DNA of 64,000 nucleotides from Achatina immaculata (GCA_009760885.1 CM019703.1:11486459-11550458), one strand, 5' to 3'. Positions 11,918 through 23,678 are shown, counted from the stretch's first letter. Made by a program: numbers and translations. Notes: generated from the letters alone by a model not told the origin.

Positions 11918-12190
11918 ATCCATTCATTCATTTGCATGTCCCTTGCGGAACCTTGCCTCCCTAACAGCACTCCTGTAGGCCTCTCGGTTGTGAGCAAGAT
12001 GGCCTGCTGCTGATGCATCCATTTACAGATCCTCAACGATGTCTTGCAGACATCTTTGCCTTGGTCTTCCTCTCTTTCTTTCTCCCATTATGTACCCTTC
12101 CAAGACGGTCTTCTCTAGATTATTATGACGTTTAATGTGTCCAAAATATTTAAGTTTTCTCTTTTTACTCCTCTTTACTAGCCAGCCTTC
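11918..12190 (-). mobile_element. LINE-h 3' end, part separated by a LINE-b insertion
   Basis: On the minus strand it reads REKLKYFGHIKRHNNLEKTV and ERKRGRPRQ, then HLAHNREAYRSAV, and a last segment that other copies give as REAKFRKGHANE. It ends in an (AATG)n tail. It continues the coding sense of 15530-16240, from which it is separated by about 3.3 kb of LINE-b. Confidence 0.7.
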
Positions 12191-12203
12191 TTCAATATTA
12201 AGT

Positions 12204-12208
12204 TCTTG

Positions 12209-12249
<41 letters not shown>

Positions 12250-13195
12250 GGTGCCTTTCCGACTGGCGTTGGCTATTATACTTCTCCAGAGTACACGATC
12301 CTTCATGCAGGCCATCAGCTCAGTTGGTGATCTCCTCTCACACCATCCCGTCAGACTGTCCAGTATCATTTCTCCTGGTCTTCCTCTTGATCTTCTTCCT
12401 TCTATTTTTCCTGTTGTTATAATATTTTCAATGCCCCCTCTTCTCATTGCATGTCCTATGAAAGTACATTGTCTCTCTCTTATCTTTTTGACAGGGTTTT
12501 TTGTCTCTCCAGCTCTTCTCATGCATTCTTCATTAGTTATTTTTGCTGTCCAGGGGATTCGCAACATTCTTCTAATAAACCACATTTCTGCTGCTTCCAA
12601 TGATTTTTGTGCAGACTTGCCTATTGTCCATGATTCACTTCTATATAACAAGATAGGTTCAACATAGCATTTTAGGACTCGTTTTCTAACATTCGTTGAC
12701 AAGGATGTGTTGGATAATATGTTTCTCATTCTCTGAAATGAAGTCTTTGATTGGCCTATTCTGTTCCTAATTTCTGTTCTGCATTTCCCATCTGAAGTTA
12801 TTACTGCTCCAAGATATTTGAATTTTTGCACCTGCTTTAGAACAGTTCCATTTAATTTTATACTGCATGTTGGTGGATTCTGTTTCTTAGATATAACCAT
12901 AGTCTCTGTCTTTTTGATGTTTAAAGTAAGGCCTTTCTGTTCACTTTCTTTGGCGACTTTATCCAAGAGATTTTGCAGGTCTTGTTGGTTCTCAGCTATT
13001 GTCAGCATACCGAAGGTTGTTAATATTGTATCCTCCAATTTTTATGCCTGGTTCTGTGATGAGAGTCCTCTATTTGTCTGCACTGTTCATGTAACCACAC
13101 TTCCTTTGCTTCTCTGCATTTGCGTCTTATTTCTTTATTTATCTTGCTATATTTTTCTTGGTTATTTTTACTCCTCCTCTTCTTGTCCATCAGTC
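12204..13195 (-). mobile_element. LINE-b reverse transcriptase C-terminal part and (GAT)n tail
   Basis: On the minus strand, GIKIGGYNINNLRYAD near 13040 starts the catalytic-box region with a small deletion after YAD. It is followed by NQQDLQNLLDKVAKES, KFKYLGAVITSDGKC, LLYRSESWTIGK and a (GAT)n tail at 12250-12207. The segment before it (13193-13060, ending EVWLHEQCRQIE) is the linker after the endonuclease, so the N-terminal half of the reverse transcriptase is deleted in this copy. Confidence 0.82.
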
Positions 13196-13209
13196 CTAAG
13201 ATGTTGTCT

Positions 13210-13475
13210 AAAAAGTAAAAAAGTAAAGGTAACCCTGTCATGCCATAGAGGCACATAGGGATATGGTGTTAGTGTCCATATTTTCCTTGATCTGTCAGCA
13301 CACTAGAGGGTGATATGGTCAGTATCACGCCTGGCTGCCTTTTCCTTCCCCAACTCCAGAAGAAGTCGGGTACCCATTTCTACAGCTGGGTGACTGGGGT
13401 GCCGCCGGCCGGATTCGAACCCCCGACCTTCGCCATGAGAGACCAGTGCACTAACCACTTCGCCACTCAGACACC
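13210..13475 (-). mobile_element. tRNA-derived SINE A, copy 2
   Basis: A box at 13448-13465 and B box at 13411-13421 (both minus strand), with tail (TTTAC)n. Its exact 15-bp target duplication CCTAAGATGTTGTCT (13195-13209 and 13476-13490) places it inside LINE-b. Removing it restores the open frame WMTDNILGLMDKKRR. Confidence 0.92.
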
Positions 13476-13490
13476 CCTAAGATGTTGTCT

Positions 13491-13627
13491 GTCATCCATT
13501 TATTTTTAGAGGTTTCTTTTTTCGGTGGTATTATCTCCTTAACAGTTTGGTGAATAGAATCTCTTAACATTGCCCTTTGTTCATCTATACTATTTATCTT
13601 TGGTATAGATTTGTATCTATTTGTTAT
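13491..13627 (-). mobile_element. LINE-b linker segment between two insertions
   Basis: The minus-strand frame YKSIPKINSIDEQRAMLRDS through KKETSKNKWMTDN joins directly to the endonuclease end (EQYKAIITNR) across element C, and to 13195 across SINE A. Confidence 0.8.
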
Positions 13628-14845
13628 CTTCTTCTTCTTCTTCGTTCGCTTCTACCACCAAAACCGCACTGTGATCCTACTGAATTTACGCCTGTGGTCC
13701 TCGTTAGGTCCCGTGGTCTCCTGTGTGGTCCTCGAAAGGACCACACGAGATCACCGAGATGACCACAGGGGGTTCAGAGTATCACAGGGCTTTAGCCTGT
13801 ATTCTTGGTGGGTCTCTGAAGCGGATTGCGTGACACCGTGGTTTTCGTTGCACCAGTTTAGTCTAGAGTTGGACTTTCTCACCGGAAGACCTCGACGTGT
13901 TTAGGATATCAGTGCATCCCCGCTGGGTGAGAGGCGGTAGCCCACCCAGGCCAGAGTTGGACCTTCTCACCGGAAAACCTCGACGTGTTTTGAGATACCC
14001 GTGTATCACCGCCGGGTGAGAGGTGGTTGCCCATCCAGTCCAGAGTTGGACTTTCTCACCGGAAAACCTCAGCATGATTAGGATACGCAAACATCCCCGC
14101 CGGGTGAGAGGTGGTTGCCTATCTAGACTGAGCTGGTCCAGTGTCTCCGACTTTAGCATTTTGCGGTCGTGGCCACTACCCTTCCTAGTTGTGACCAGGA
14201 TGCAGCTTTTGTCCAGGAGGACGAATCCTCGCCACTAGTGACTTCCACCCCTGGGCTGAGCCGGTTTAGGCATATTATCCCAGTATGGGCGTGTCTGGGA
14301 CGTGACCGACCTCTAGAACAGAGGTACTGTGCCATGCGTAGCCTTTAAGATTCACCCCTGGTGTGAGCCGGTTTAGGCAAAATTCACCAGTATGGGTGCA
14401 TATCAGGCGTGACCGACCTCTAGAGCGGAGGTGGCATGACATGTCTAGCCATCAAGTTCCACACCTGGTGTGTGCCGGTTTAGGTATATTTCACCAGTGT
14501 AGGTGTATTTCGGACGTGGCCGGCCTCTAGAGCAGAGGTGCCGTGGTATGTATAGCTCACGCAGCAATACTACTGGACATACCGATTAAACTTCACTTTA
14601 TCCTTTCCACCACCTTTTCACATCGGCGCCGCACAGCAACCTTTATTTCTTTTCCGCATTTTCTTCCTTGACCGGGAGGAGCTTCAATCCACGCGCGGCA
14701 TCCGAAGAGTCTCGCCAGCAGTGTCTTAACCTCTGGGTTAAACCGGTTCATGCATTTCACCCGATATGACTGCATTCAGGACGTGGCCGACCTCCAGACC
14801 AGAGGTGCCGTGATTTGACTGTTTGCTTCGCTTTATCCTTTCTAC
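13628..14845 (-). mobile_element. Element C, copy 1 (5'-truncated)
   Basis: The left edge is (CTT)n, the reverse of an (AAG)n 3' tail. The 12-bp target duplication is TCTATTTGTTAT (13616-13627 and 14846-14857). Internally there are about three repeats of roughly 90 bp carrying AGAGTTGGACTTTCTCACCG. Four blocks spaced 100-270 bp apart carry GACCTCTAGAGCAGAGGTGC-like sequence. It is about 1.22 kb, 5'-truncated relative to the copies at 37674 and 57824. No frame is convincingly conserved. Confidence 0.85.
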
Positions 14846-14857
14846 TCTATTTGTTAT

Positions 14858-15530
14858 AATAGCTTTGTATTGTTCTCGCAGCTCTTGGTCATTTTTAAGG
14901 AGTTCTGTATTCAGTTTGATGTCTCTCAATTTTCTGCATGCTTTCTTTACCTTTATTCTAATTTTTCCACAGAGTGGGTCATGGTCACTACTGCAGTGAG
15001 CTCTAGGCATGGTTTTTGTTATCAGTAATGCGTTCCGGAATCGTTTGCTGATTAGTCTATGTGGTTAAAAGTCTTTTTGTCTGGGCTGCACCACGTTGCC
15101 AGTCTTCGGGGATGTTGTTTAAACCAGGTGTTTCCTACAACCATGCTATGTGTTCTTGCCCATTCAATTAATTTACAACCTCTGTCATTCCTCTTCCCCA
15201 GTCCATAGTCACCAACGATGTCTGAAGTTCTTCCTTTACCTACTTTGGCATTCAAATCTCCCATCACTATAGTAACTTCATGTGACTTTGTGTGTTTTAA
15301 GGCTGTCTCTATGTCATTATAAAATAGCTGAACATCTTCTTCAGAACTTTCAGATGTTGGAGCGTACACTTGTATAATATTCATGTTTATTGGTTGTCCT
15401 TTCAGTTGGGCTAGCAGGACTGGGTCCGAGATGTTCAGATATCCTACAATTGTCCTTGCTGTTTGTTCGTCAAATGTTATTCCTATTCCTCGTTCATGTT
15501 TCTCACATCCTGTGAAGTCCTTGTAGTATA
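14858..15530 (-). mobile_element. LINE-b endonuclease domain
   Basis: The minus-strand frame contains the AP-endonuclease-like motifs of non-LTR retrotransposons: QVYAPTSESSEEDVQLFYND, VTIVMGDLNAKVG and, after a frameshift near 15052, RAHCSSDHDPL. The catalytic His of SDH is present. The frameshift and the 5' truncation near 15530 inactivate it. Confidence 0.85.
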
Positions 15531-16240
15531 GATATATTTGTTCTTTTTTGTACCCATGATATTTGAAGAACTCTTCTGCAGCATTTACATTTAAAGTCAT
15601 TTATGTGTTTCTCAGCTGTTTTCTTAAGTGTCCAGGTCTCACAGACATATGTTGCGATGGGAAAGATGCATGCCCTTAAAAATCTTATTTTTGTAGTTCT
15701 GTCTGCTCCTCTCTACAGATTCTTTAGTTGTTTTACTTTCTGAAGAGCGATAGATGTCCTCCTTTTAATTTCCCTCATTGTATCTCCATTATTATTTAGT
15801 AGTGATCCAAGATATTCAAAACTCTCCACTTCGTCCAGCTTTTCCCCATTGATATATATTTCAGCTGCCTTGTTTGTTTTGTCACTTGTCATCAGTTTGG
15901 TTTTCTTCGCATTAAGGTTTTGCTCTTCGCTGTTCTTACGGACTGACATAATTAGTTTTCCCATTCCTTTTTTTCTTTTTGTGGACAGTAATACTGTGTC
16001 ATCAGCATATATAATCTCTGGTATTTCATAACCTCCAATTGTTATGGCATCATAATATTCTTTGTCTACATCTTCTCTAACATTCCTCATTATATTTTCA
16101 GTATACAAATTAAATAAGTAAGGCGACAATATGCACCCCTGACGGACCCCTTGTTTTATATTAAACCAAGCTGTTGTTTCACCATTTATTCTTACTGCTG
16201 CTTGTTGGTCTAGATACAGCAGTGATGTTAACTGTATCAA
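15531..16240 (-). mobile_element. LINE-h reverse transcriptase part
   Basis: Minus-strand motifs in order: LYLDQQAAVRINGETTAWF, KQGVRQGCILSPYLFNLYTE, IIYADDTVLLSTKRKK (catalytic box), SFEYLGSLLNNNG and, in a shifted frame, ACIFPIATYVCETWTLKK and RRVLQISWVQKRTN. LINE-b interrupts it at KRTN; the rest of the ORF end is at 11918-12190. It is truncated at its 5' side near 16240. Confidence 0.83.
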
Positions 16241-17039
16241 ATGTATCCAAACACACAAAATTCTGTACGCAGAACGTTTTACTGTCTTCCCAAATCGACA
16301 GTCCTGGCTCCAGGGCAACAATTATGTCAAAACTGGAGAAAAAAATGAACTTTTACGCCAAAAGTGGAAAACTTGAGTAAACAAATTTTTAAATCACATT
16401 TAATTTTATTAATTAATTTTTAAAAACATGTTCAGTTGGTATTTAAAACACAATTGCTGTCGTATCAACCACTAAATTGCCGTCACACTGAAAAGACGAC
16501 CCAAATTGTGAAGAAAGCTTTGTAGAATATGAGGAGAAAACATCGTATCCATGAAACAAGCAGCGGATGGCGCAGGTAAGTTCCGCACGCGAGCAATTAG
16601 CGTCTTCAACCTCGTGAAGCGGTCATGAAACGACAACTCACAGATATCTGGATGCCTTGACCCAAACAGCCCCACCTCCCCTTAGAGAACCGGCAGTTTA
16701 AACAGTCCGAAGCCCAAGTTGAGTGGGTGTGCTCTGACAATCGGAAGTTTTGTAGTTTTGCCCTCCAAGTGTAAGGCAAAGATGCTTCCTGTTTCCTGAT
16801 CTGCTCTCAGTATAAAATAAATAACATCATGAGATCCCATGGCAAATTTGAAATGAATAAAAACAGGAGGCCTTACTATCAATATACCTGAGATACGCAC
16901 GTTCTAACAGCAGAAAGTGGAAGCAGTTTGCAGAAACTAATGAATAAGATTATTAAAGAGAACTATAAAAGAGACCTAGAGCTAAACAACAAGACAAGAA
17001 CTTTGGTAATATAAAAAAAGAGTAAATATACCAACGTGC
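16241..17039. other. No gene recognised
   Basis: Unique A/T-rich sequence. A LINE-like stretch may start near 16930, but I cannot fix a motif before 17040. Confidence 0.4.
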
Positions 17040-17480
17040 AACCTTCTTTAAATGGGAAGGCACTTTCACAAATACCTTGGAACAACAACACCAACAACAA
17101 CAACAATAACTGATGGAAGTGCACAACTGGAAGCATATTACAGTCATTCATTCATTTGCATGTCCCTTGCGGAACTTTGCCTCCCAAACAGCACTCCTGT
17201 AGGCCTCTCGGTTGTGAGCAAGATGGCCTTCTGCTGTTGCATCCATTTCCAGATCGTCAACGATATTACAGTAGTAAAGAAAAAAAAACAGTGTGACATC
17301 AGAAGAATATTAACAAACAAAAAGATGTCGCTAAAGGTTAAGTCAAGATATCATAATGCTACTCAGAACTAATATTGGTGTATGGTTGTAAAACCTGGAC
17401 AACTAACAAAAAGATGACAGAAATACCATGGACAACAGATGAAGAGTCCCTCCACAGGTTTGTGAACGCCGAAATTTTTT
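17040..17480 (+). mobile_element. Degenerate LINE-g fragment, split by a LINE-h insertion
   Basis: Broken frames give KYLGTT (about 17060), VTSEEY (about 17295) and LVYGCKTWT (about 17370). These are the conserved order of the region after the catalytic box. Positions 17145-17262 are an insertion (listed separately). Confidence 0.55.
17145..17262 (-). mobile_element. LINE-h 3' end insertion
   Basis: A 118-bp, severely 5'-truncated copy ending in (AATG)n. It has a 10-bp target duplication ATATTACAGT at 17135-17144 and 17263-17272. It matches 11918-12030 closely. Confidence 0.8.
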
Positions 17481-17603
17481 TTTTAAATTTACTGTATTTA
17501 CGAAAAGAAATCTAAATTTTTTTGGATGTCATGTTAACTTTGAGAACTCGGTAATAACTGTCAAATTCAAAGCACATACACACACACACACAATCTGAGT
17601 GAA

Positions 17604-17835
17604 CGTATCATCATCATCATCGTCGTCATCATCAATTCTTGCCGACTCCCCTCGGAAGGTGGGATACCATGAATGTCCACTCTGCTCTGTTTCTTGTCTT
17701 CGTAGTGCTCTCAGCCAAGCTGGTCCCTGCCCATGTTGTCTACCCATTTATGTCGCTGTCGTCCTTTTGCTCTGTTCCTTCCAGAAGGGTCTTCAATATG
17801 GCATTAATGCTTCTTGACGTGCCCAAATTATTTTA
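17604..17835 (-). mobile_element. LINE-c 3' end with (GAT)n tail
   Basis: Matches 19605-19841 in reverse. Minus-strand reading QGPAWLRALRRQETEQSGHS lies in the shadow frame of the LINE-c C-terminus, which ends in GACGATGATGATGA. Confidence 0.7.
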
Positions 17836-18644
17836 GTTGTCTTGTTTTTGTGATTTTCAATGTTTCTCATTTAGCTGGTTTAACACTTCTTTATTTTTCT
17901 TTTCCGTCCAGGGGACGTAACAAGAGACCTGGGACAAGACAAATACTGTATTTGTATTTGGTTCCAGACAGTAAGGATCTCACACAACTGATAAGTGCAA
18001 AAACGTTACACAGAACAGAAGATTTGGTGTTCTCTGAGACAGTTGCACGCCCCAGATACTTTAGACAAATAACCACTCATACATTGTGTATTTCCCCAGA
18101 AACTGGGGTTTGAAAAATAGGTTAAAACTCATTATAGCGTTCATCTCCACGGAAATCTTTAGTAAAAGGCGAAAGATTTGTACGTTGTGAAGACAAACCA
18201 GAGTTCAATGCTAATAAATCTTCACTTCATTCATGTCCTTACATTTATGTTGTATATCTATAGCAGTGTAGTTTAAATGTATTACATTAATTTATAAAAT
18301 AAATACAAGATCATTTACATGTTAACTTGATTTTCCTATATAATGTTTTAAGACATTATAAATAATTAAAAAGAAATTAAATTTACAATTAAGTTTAAAC
18401 TTTAATTTTATTTTATAAAATAAGCCATATAAATGTAGATTTATCTCCCTTAATGGAAAATTAATAGATGTGCAAGCATAACTCTGATACTCATTTACAA
18501 ACATATTATTACGGTTATTTCCCATTGACCGTTTCACTCACATTTGCCTTATCTGAAAACGTCGTCCTCAGCGACAGAGCACATGTCCCTCGACAGATTG
18601 TAACATCATTAAGAAAAAAATGATGTTTATACAGTAAATGAAGA
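17836..18644. other. No gene recognised
   Basis: Very A/T-rich sequence from 18150 on; short ORFs only. Confidence 0.4.
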
Positions 18645-18700
18645 GAGCTATTAAGGAGGCAAAGTTCCGCAAGAGACATGCAAATGAATGATGAATTATG
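18645..18700 (+). mobile_element. LINE-h 3' end scrap
   Basis: About 50 bases (AAGGAGGCAAAGTTCCGCAA...GCAAATGAATGATGAAT) match the LINE-h 3' terminus. Confidence 0.55.
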
Positions 18701-18904
18701 TTCTTACTTTTGTCTTAAATAGATCTAACATTTTGTAATCGGAACTTTCCTGCAGTAGATTTGTGTATATTTATAAATTTAGTCTTATATAATATACTTA
18801 CAAAAATAATAACAAAATATTCGTGTGTTAATACATACAATTTTCACGTCCACCATCGTATTCAATGTGTTTTGATTATTATTAATTCTCCAAGTCTGCT
18901 TAAC

Positions 18905-19841
18905 TTTTATACAGTGGAGGTATTCAAAGAAACTAGTGAGATGACTGGATTAAACATTAATGGACCATCAATCAATAACCTAAGATATACAGATGACATC
19001 GTGCTAACGGCATAGAACCAAAAAGATCTACATAGTCTAATGACGCGAATAAACGATGAAAATCAGAAGTACGGACTGGGAATACGTATCATGAAGACAA
19101 ATGTCATGGTAATCAACAGAGAAGACAGAAAGCCAGCAGTAAATATAAAAATAAATGAAGAATTACTTGAACAGGTGAAAAAGCTTCAGTTATTTAGAAC
19201 ACATGATAGCAAAAGATGGAAAATGTGAAAGTAAAATTAACAAAAGAATAGGACTGGCCAAAAAAAAAAAAAACCTTCAGCAGAATGGGAAAGACCCTTA
19301 CATCAAAACAAATATCACAGCAGCTGAGATTACGCATGGTAAAATGCTACAAATATTCCATATTCCTTTTATGGTGCAGAAGCCTGGACCTTAAATAAGA
19401 CAACAGAAAATAGAAATGAGGCCGTTGGAATGTGGATTCATTCATTCATTTGCATGTCCCTTGCTGAACTTTGCCTCCCAAACAGCACCCCTGTACAGAA
19501 GAATAGGGCGAATCCCATGGACAGAAAAGAAAACGAACAAAGAAGTACTAAACTAGCCAGAAGTGAAAAGAGAAATATTGAGAATCGTAAAAACAAGACA
19601 ACTAAGGTACCATGGCTGCGTCAGGAGGTATTATTACTATAATGAAGAGACTTCTGGAAGGGAAGATCGAAGGGAACGGAACAAAAGGACGATAGCGACG
19701 TAGATGGGTGGACAGCATCAAGAGATGGACAGGGACCAGCTTGGCTGAGCGCACTACGAAGACAAGAAACAGAGCAGAGTGGACATTCATTGTCTCCAAC
19801 CTTCGGAGGGGAGACGGCATGACGATGATGATGATGATCAT
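18905..19841 (+). mobile_element. LINE-c reverse transcriptase C-terminal half and 3' end
   Basis: Frames across 18920-19835 read INNLRYTDDIVLTA (catalytic box with Thr for Ala), NDENQKYGLGIRIMKTNVMV, IAKDGKCESKINKRIGLAKK, KMLQIFHIPF-like LLYGAE region, RRIGRIPWTEKKTNKEVL, and a (GAT)n tail. A 64-bp LINE-h end is inserted at 19434-19497. Several frameshifts are present. Confidence 0.78.
19434..19497 (-). mobile_element. LINE-h 3' end inside LINE-c
   Basis: ATTCATTCATTTGCATGTCC through CCCCTGTA matches the start of 11918-12190. Target duplication not clear. Confidence 0.6.
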
Positions 19842-19865
19842 TTTTTTTTATTTGTATCTCTCTCT

Positions 19866-20727
19866 CTCTCTGAACCTTAAGTGCCCAGGGCACATGGGGC
19901 TTCCGCAAGGGTTTTCCACAAATGCCTGTCCTTCGCCTTTTTTTCTGCTCTTGCCCAGGTGAGCCCTCTATTGCTCAACATCCTCTCTGTTGTTCTTCTC
20001 CATGTCTCTTTTGGTCTACCCTTACTTCTGTTCCCCTGTGGTGTCCATCTTAGTGCTATTTTTGGTAGTGAGTTGTCAGTCATTCGGAGCACATGTCCCA
20101 ACCATCGCCAGCGTCTTTCCTCAATACTTGTTGTCAGTGGTTTCATCTGCATTTCTGCCAATAAGATGTTATTTCTTATGGTGTTTGGCCAAAATATTTT
20201 TCTAATTCTTCGTAAACATTTAGTCTGGAAAGAATTCAACTTGTTTTCTATGGTTTTGGTGATTTTCCAGCATTCACTTCCATAGAGTAGTACACTTAGA
20301 ACATTACTCTTAAATATCCTGATTTTCATATTTATGCTTAGTTTTTTTATTTCCATATAGTCTGCAGCATTGCAAAAGCCTGGTTTGCTCTAGTAAGTCT
20401 GCTGTTGATGTCCTCTGTGCTGTCTCCATTTTCTATTACTCTGCTGCCAAGGTATACAAATTCGTTGACCTCCTCCACTAACTTGTTATCTACTCTGAGT
20501 ACATTTCTGTTGTTCACATTTTGTTTCAATAACTTTGTCTTTCCTACGTTGATCTTTAGTCCTATGTTATTTGCATTCTGAGTTAGCTTGTTTATTTTCT
20601 CTTGCATATCTTTGTGACTGCTTGATAAAAGACAAATGTCGTCCGCAAAGTCAAGGTCCTCCAGCACTGTGTCAAGGGTCCATTGTAATCCTCTGCGTTT
20701 GTCTGATGTTGCCTCCTTCATTAACCA
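19866..20727 (-). mobile_element. LINE-a 3' half, best-preserved copy
   Basis: The minus strand reads FADDICLLSSSHKDMQEKIN, VYLGSRVIENGDSTEDINSR, then in the next frame VLLYGSECWKITKTIENKL, RRWRWLGHVLRMTDNSLPK, RKGRPKETWRRTTERML-like sequence and EAPCALGT. The 3' tail is (AG)n (plus-strand CT run 19858-19872). It is sandwiched between two near-identical LINE-c ends. Confidence 0.85.
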
Positions 20728-20728
20728 A

Positions 20729-20995
20729 TCGTAAAAATAAGACAACTAAGGTACCATGGCTACGTCAGGAGGCATTATTACTATAATGAAGACCCTTCTG
20801 GAGGGAAGATCGAAGGGAACGGAACAAAAGGACGATAGCGACGTAGATGGGTGGACAGCATCAAGAGATGGACAGGGACCAGCTTGGCTGAGCGCACTAC
20901 GAAGACAAGAAACAGAGCAGAGTGGACATTCATTGTCTCCAACCTTCGGAGGGGAGACGGCATGACGATGATGATGATGATGATGATGATGATTT
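20729..20995 (+). mobile_element. LINE-c 3' end, duplicate
   Basis: Nearly identical to 19584-19841 and continuing into the same 3' flank (TTTTTTATTTGTAT), so it is a duplicated segment and not an independent LINE insertion. Confidence 0.75.
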
Positions 20996-21539
20996 TTTTA
21001 TTTGTATGATTAAGGTGTAAAACGAATGTAAGACGATCAACAATCTTGTTGGAAAAATGTTGTGAAAGGATATCTAATCCCTTTCCCAGTAGTATCTCGA
21101 GTTTTCTTCTTCACATAAGGCGATGAGTAAGGACCCAAAAGGCAACTTGGTAATTCAAACAGTTTTGACATACGGGCAGTCCTCGGTTTACGAACATCTG
21201 ACTTGCGTAAACCTGTACGCACAAAAGATTTTTCCGCTTCCTAGTGTGAAACAATTACACCTGCATATTAAAACTTCGGGTAACAAGCAATTCGTAAAGC
21301 AGACGACTGTTGCTTTGCGGCGCGCAGCAAAACAATGCGTATCTCTGTTCGTTGGTTTCTTTAACGTTTTTCATGCACAGAAAGGTACACTATATACTAA
21401 AATAAACATTTGACTAACCGATGTTAGACAGAATCGTACCTAACTGTTTTACTTCGATTTACGAACAGACCAAGAACAGAACTCTTTCGTTACATGGGGA
21501 CAGCCTGTACTCGGCCTTCCTTTGAAATTACTCCTATGA
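20996..21539. other. No gene recognised
   Basis: Short ORFs without motifs before the 35-bp array. Confidence 0.35.
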
Positions 21540-22240
21540 CATTGTTAACACTTTTGTTTCAAACAGCTGGCTCATTGTTAACACTTATGTTTCAAACAGC
21601 TGGTTCGTTGTTAACATTTTTGTTTCAAATAGCTGGCCCATTGTTAATACTTTTGTTTCAAACAGTTGACTCATTGTTAAATACGTTTGTTTCAAACAGC
21701 TGGCTCATTAGTTACAAACAGCTGGCTCATTGTTAACACTTTAGTTCCAAACAGCTGGCTCATTGTTAATACTTTTGTTTTAAACATCTGGCTCATTTTT
21801 AACACTTCCGTTTCAAACAGCTGGCTCATTGTTAATACTTTTGTTTCAAACAGCTGGCTCATTAGTTACAAACAGCTGGCTCATTGTTAACACTTTAGTT
21901 CCAAACAGCTGGCTCATTGTTAATACTTTTGTTTTAAACATCTGGCTCATTTTTAACACTTCCGTTTCAAACAGCTGGCTCATTGTTAATACTTTTGTTT
22001 CAAACAGCTGGGTCAGTGTTAATATGTTTGTTTCAAACAGCTGGCTCATTAGTTACAAACAACTGGCTCATTGTTAATACTTTAGTTCCAAACAGCTGGC
22101 TTATGGTTAATAGTCCTGTTTCAAACATCTGGCTCATTGTTAACACTTTTGTTCCAAACATCTGGCCCATTGTTAACAGTTTTTTTTCCAAACAGCTTTC
22201 TCATTGTTAATACTCTTGTTTCAAACATCTGGCTCCGCCT
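21540..22240. repeat. 35-bp tandem array (AACAGCTGGCTCATTGTTAA)
   Basis: About 20 units, each with CAGCTG or CATCTG and often GTTAAC. A 154-bp higher-order unit containing the variant TTAGTTACAAACAGCTGG begins near 21690 and recurs near 21840. All spacing is irregular enough that the open frames are accidental. Confidence 0.93.
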
Positions 22241-22680
22241 CCTTTAGAACAACGAATCTAGTCATTGCTTTTAAACTCTCAGCCGTGTCAATCAAACAAG
22301 AACACGATCTTTTAAGCCGCGAAGAACAAAGAGATTAACTCGTCCATGCCATCTGGTCAGATTGAGTTCCAATGTTTAAAAAGGTGTCAATCACAGAACG
22401 TAGTAAGTCATAAACATGTAACCCCAGAACAGGGTATGGCGTAGTGACCGTTGTGTCGGCAGACGCCAGCCACTTTTGAGGTATTTCCAAAATAAAAAGA
22501 CCCAAATCTTTTCATGACCGTTGATCAACGATTCCAATAAGTGAACGTTTGCTGAGGAAGTTTGGAGTATGCAGTGGGAGGGGCCAGAGAAAATGGAATA
22601 GCCGAAGGTTACAAACATCTGGGGGAAAATTGTTTCTTTTTTTTTTGGGGGGGGGGGGGGGCGAGGACACATCTAGGGAT
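22241..22680. other. No gene recognised
   Basis: Unassigned; a poly-G run lies at about 22647-22661. Confidence 0.35.
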
Positions 22681-23678
22681 TAGAGCTAGGCATTACTAGT
22701 TTTTTTTTTTGTTTTTGTTTTAAGGAACCGAATCTTTCAGATACCCGTTTAGTAAGTACTCATGGAACTAGTTCCTGGAATCGATTCATCGGGTTATTGC
22801 CCTTGCTAAGTGTGAGTGATCATTTACATATAAGGTAAGGTAAAGGTAATCCTCTCATGCCTTAGAGGCACATATGGATTTGGTGTTGGTGCCTGTATTT
22901 TCCTTGACCTGTCAGCACACTAGAGGGTGATATGGTCAGTATCACGCTTGGTCGCCTTTCCTTCCCCAGCTCCAGAAGAAGCCGGGTACCCATTTCTACA
23001 GCTGGGTGACTGGGGCGCCTCTGGCCGGATTCGAACCCCCGAACAAATGACAATTTCCCCAAGCTTTTCCATATGTATCCACACAGAACTGCTATTAGAT
23101 CTTTGAGCCATTATTTACACATAACGTTCACAGTTAAAAAAAAAACAAAACACACCGAACAGCAGTGAATGAAGTGAAGCAAATCTAGAAAAAGTAAGTC
23201 AAGGGACCAAAGAAAAAAAAATTACAGGCAACGACAATTGTATGAGGAGGCACTCATATGTTCATTGACGTTAACAAATAAAATCAGCACATTTAGCACA
23301 GTGCAGAAATATGTGGCTGCTGTGGTTAAAATGGCTCAGCAGGTAACACTGAATGAAACAAGGCTCTAATGTTTATAATGAAAGGATCGGGGACATGAAG
23401 AAGGGGCAGCCGCGGAGTGACACGGCTCGATGACGGTATTGTTTTAATGCCGCCACTTTCAAACAAAATCCCCCGTCATCAAACGTCATTCCATCTACAC
23501 AGTTGCCCGCCAAGCAAACGGTTCTACTCCTATATGGAACCGGTTTGGTCTCAGTTTTCTAAATCCGTTCCAAGTTGGTACTGCTCGGTATCAGCAATCG
23601 GTGTGCAGGAACCGGGTACTCCCTTTTAACGGATGGATTGAAAGAGCCGGTTCTTAATTCGGTTCCTGCCCAGTTCTA
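22681..23678. mobile_element. hAT-like non-autonomous DNA transposon
   Basis: Inverted ends TAGAGCTAGGCA and TGCCCAGTTCTA (10 of 12 match). The 8-bp flanks CTAGGGAT (22673-22680) and TTAGGGAT (interrupted by the next insertion; resumes at 24019-24026) match at 7 of 8. Subterminal GGAACCGA/TCGGTTCC motifs occur at both ends. No transposase frame. It contains a truncated SINE A. Confidence 0.65.
22838..23041 (-). mobile_element. SINE A, copy 3, head-truncated
   Basis: Body and (TTTACC)n-type tail are intact; the tRNA-like head stops just past the B box (GGATTCGAACC, about 23025-23035). Confidence 0.75.

Noticed and set aside
12178..12250. Poly-aspartate C-terminus of a LINE-b frame
   Set aside because: It is translation of the (GAT)n tail microsatellite.
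14023..14238. 71-codon ORF with a similar 71-codon ORF at 58114-58329
   Set aside because: Similarity reflects two copies of element C; the frame is antisense to the element tail and broken in the copy at 37674.
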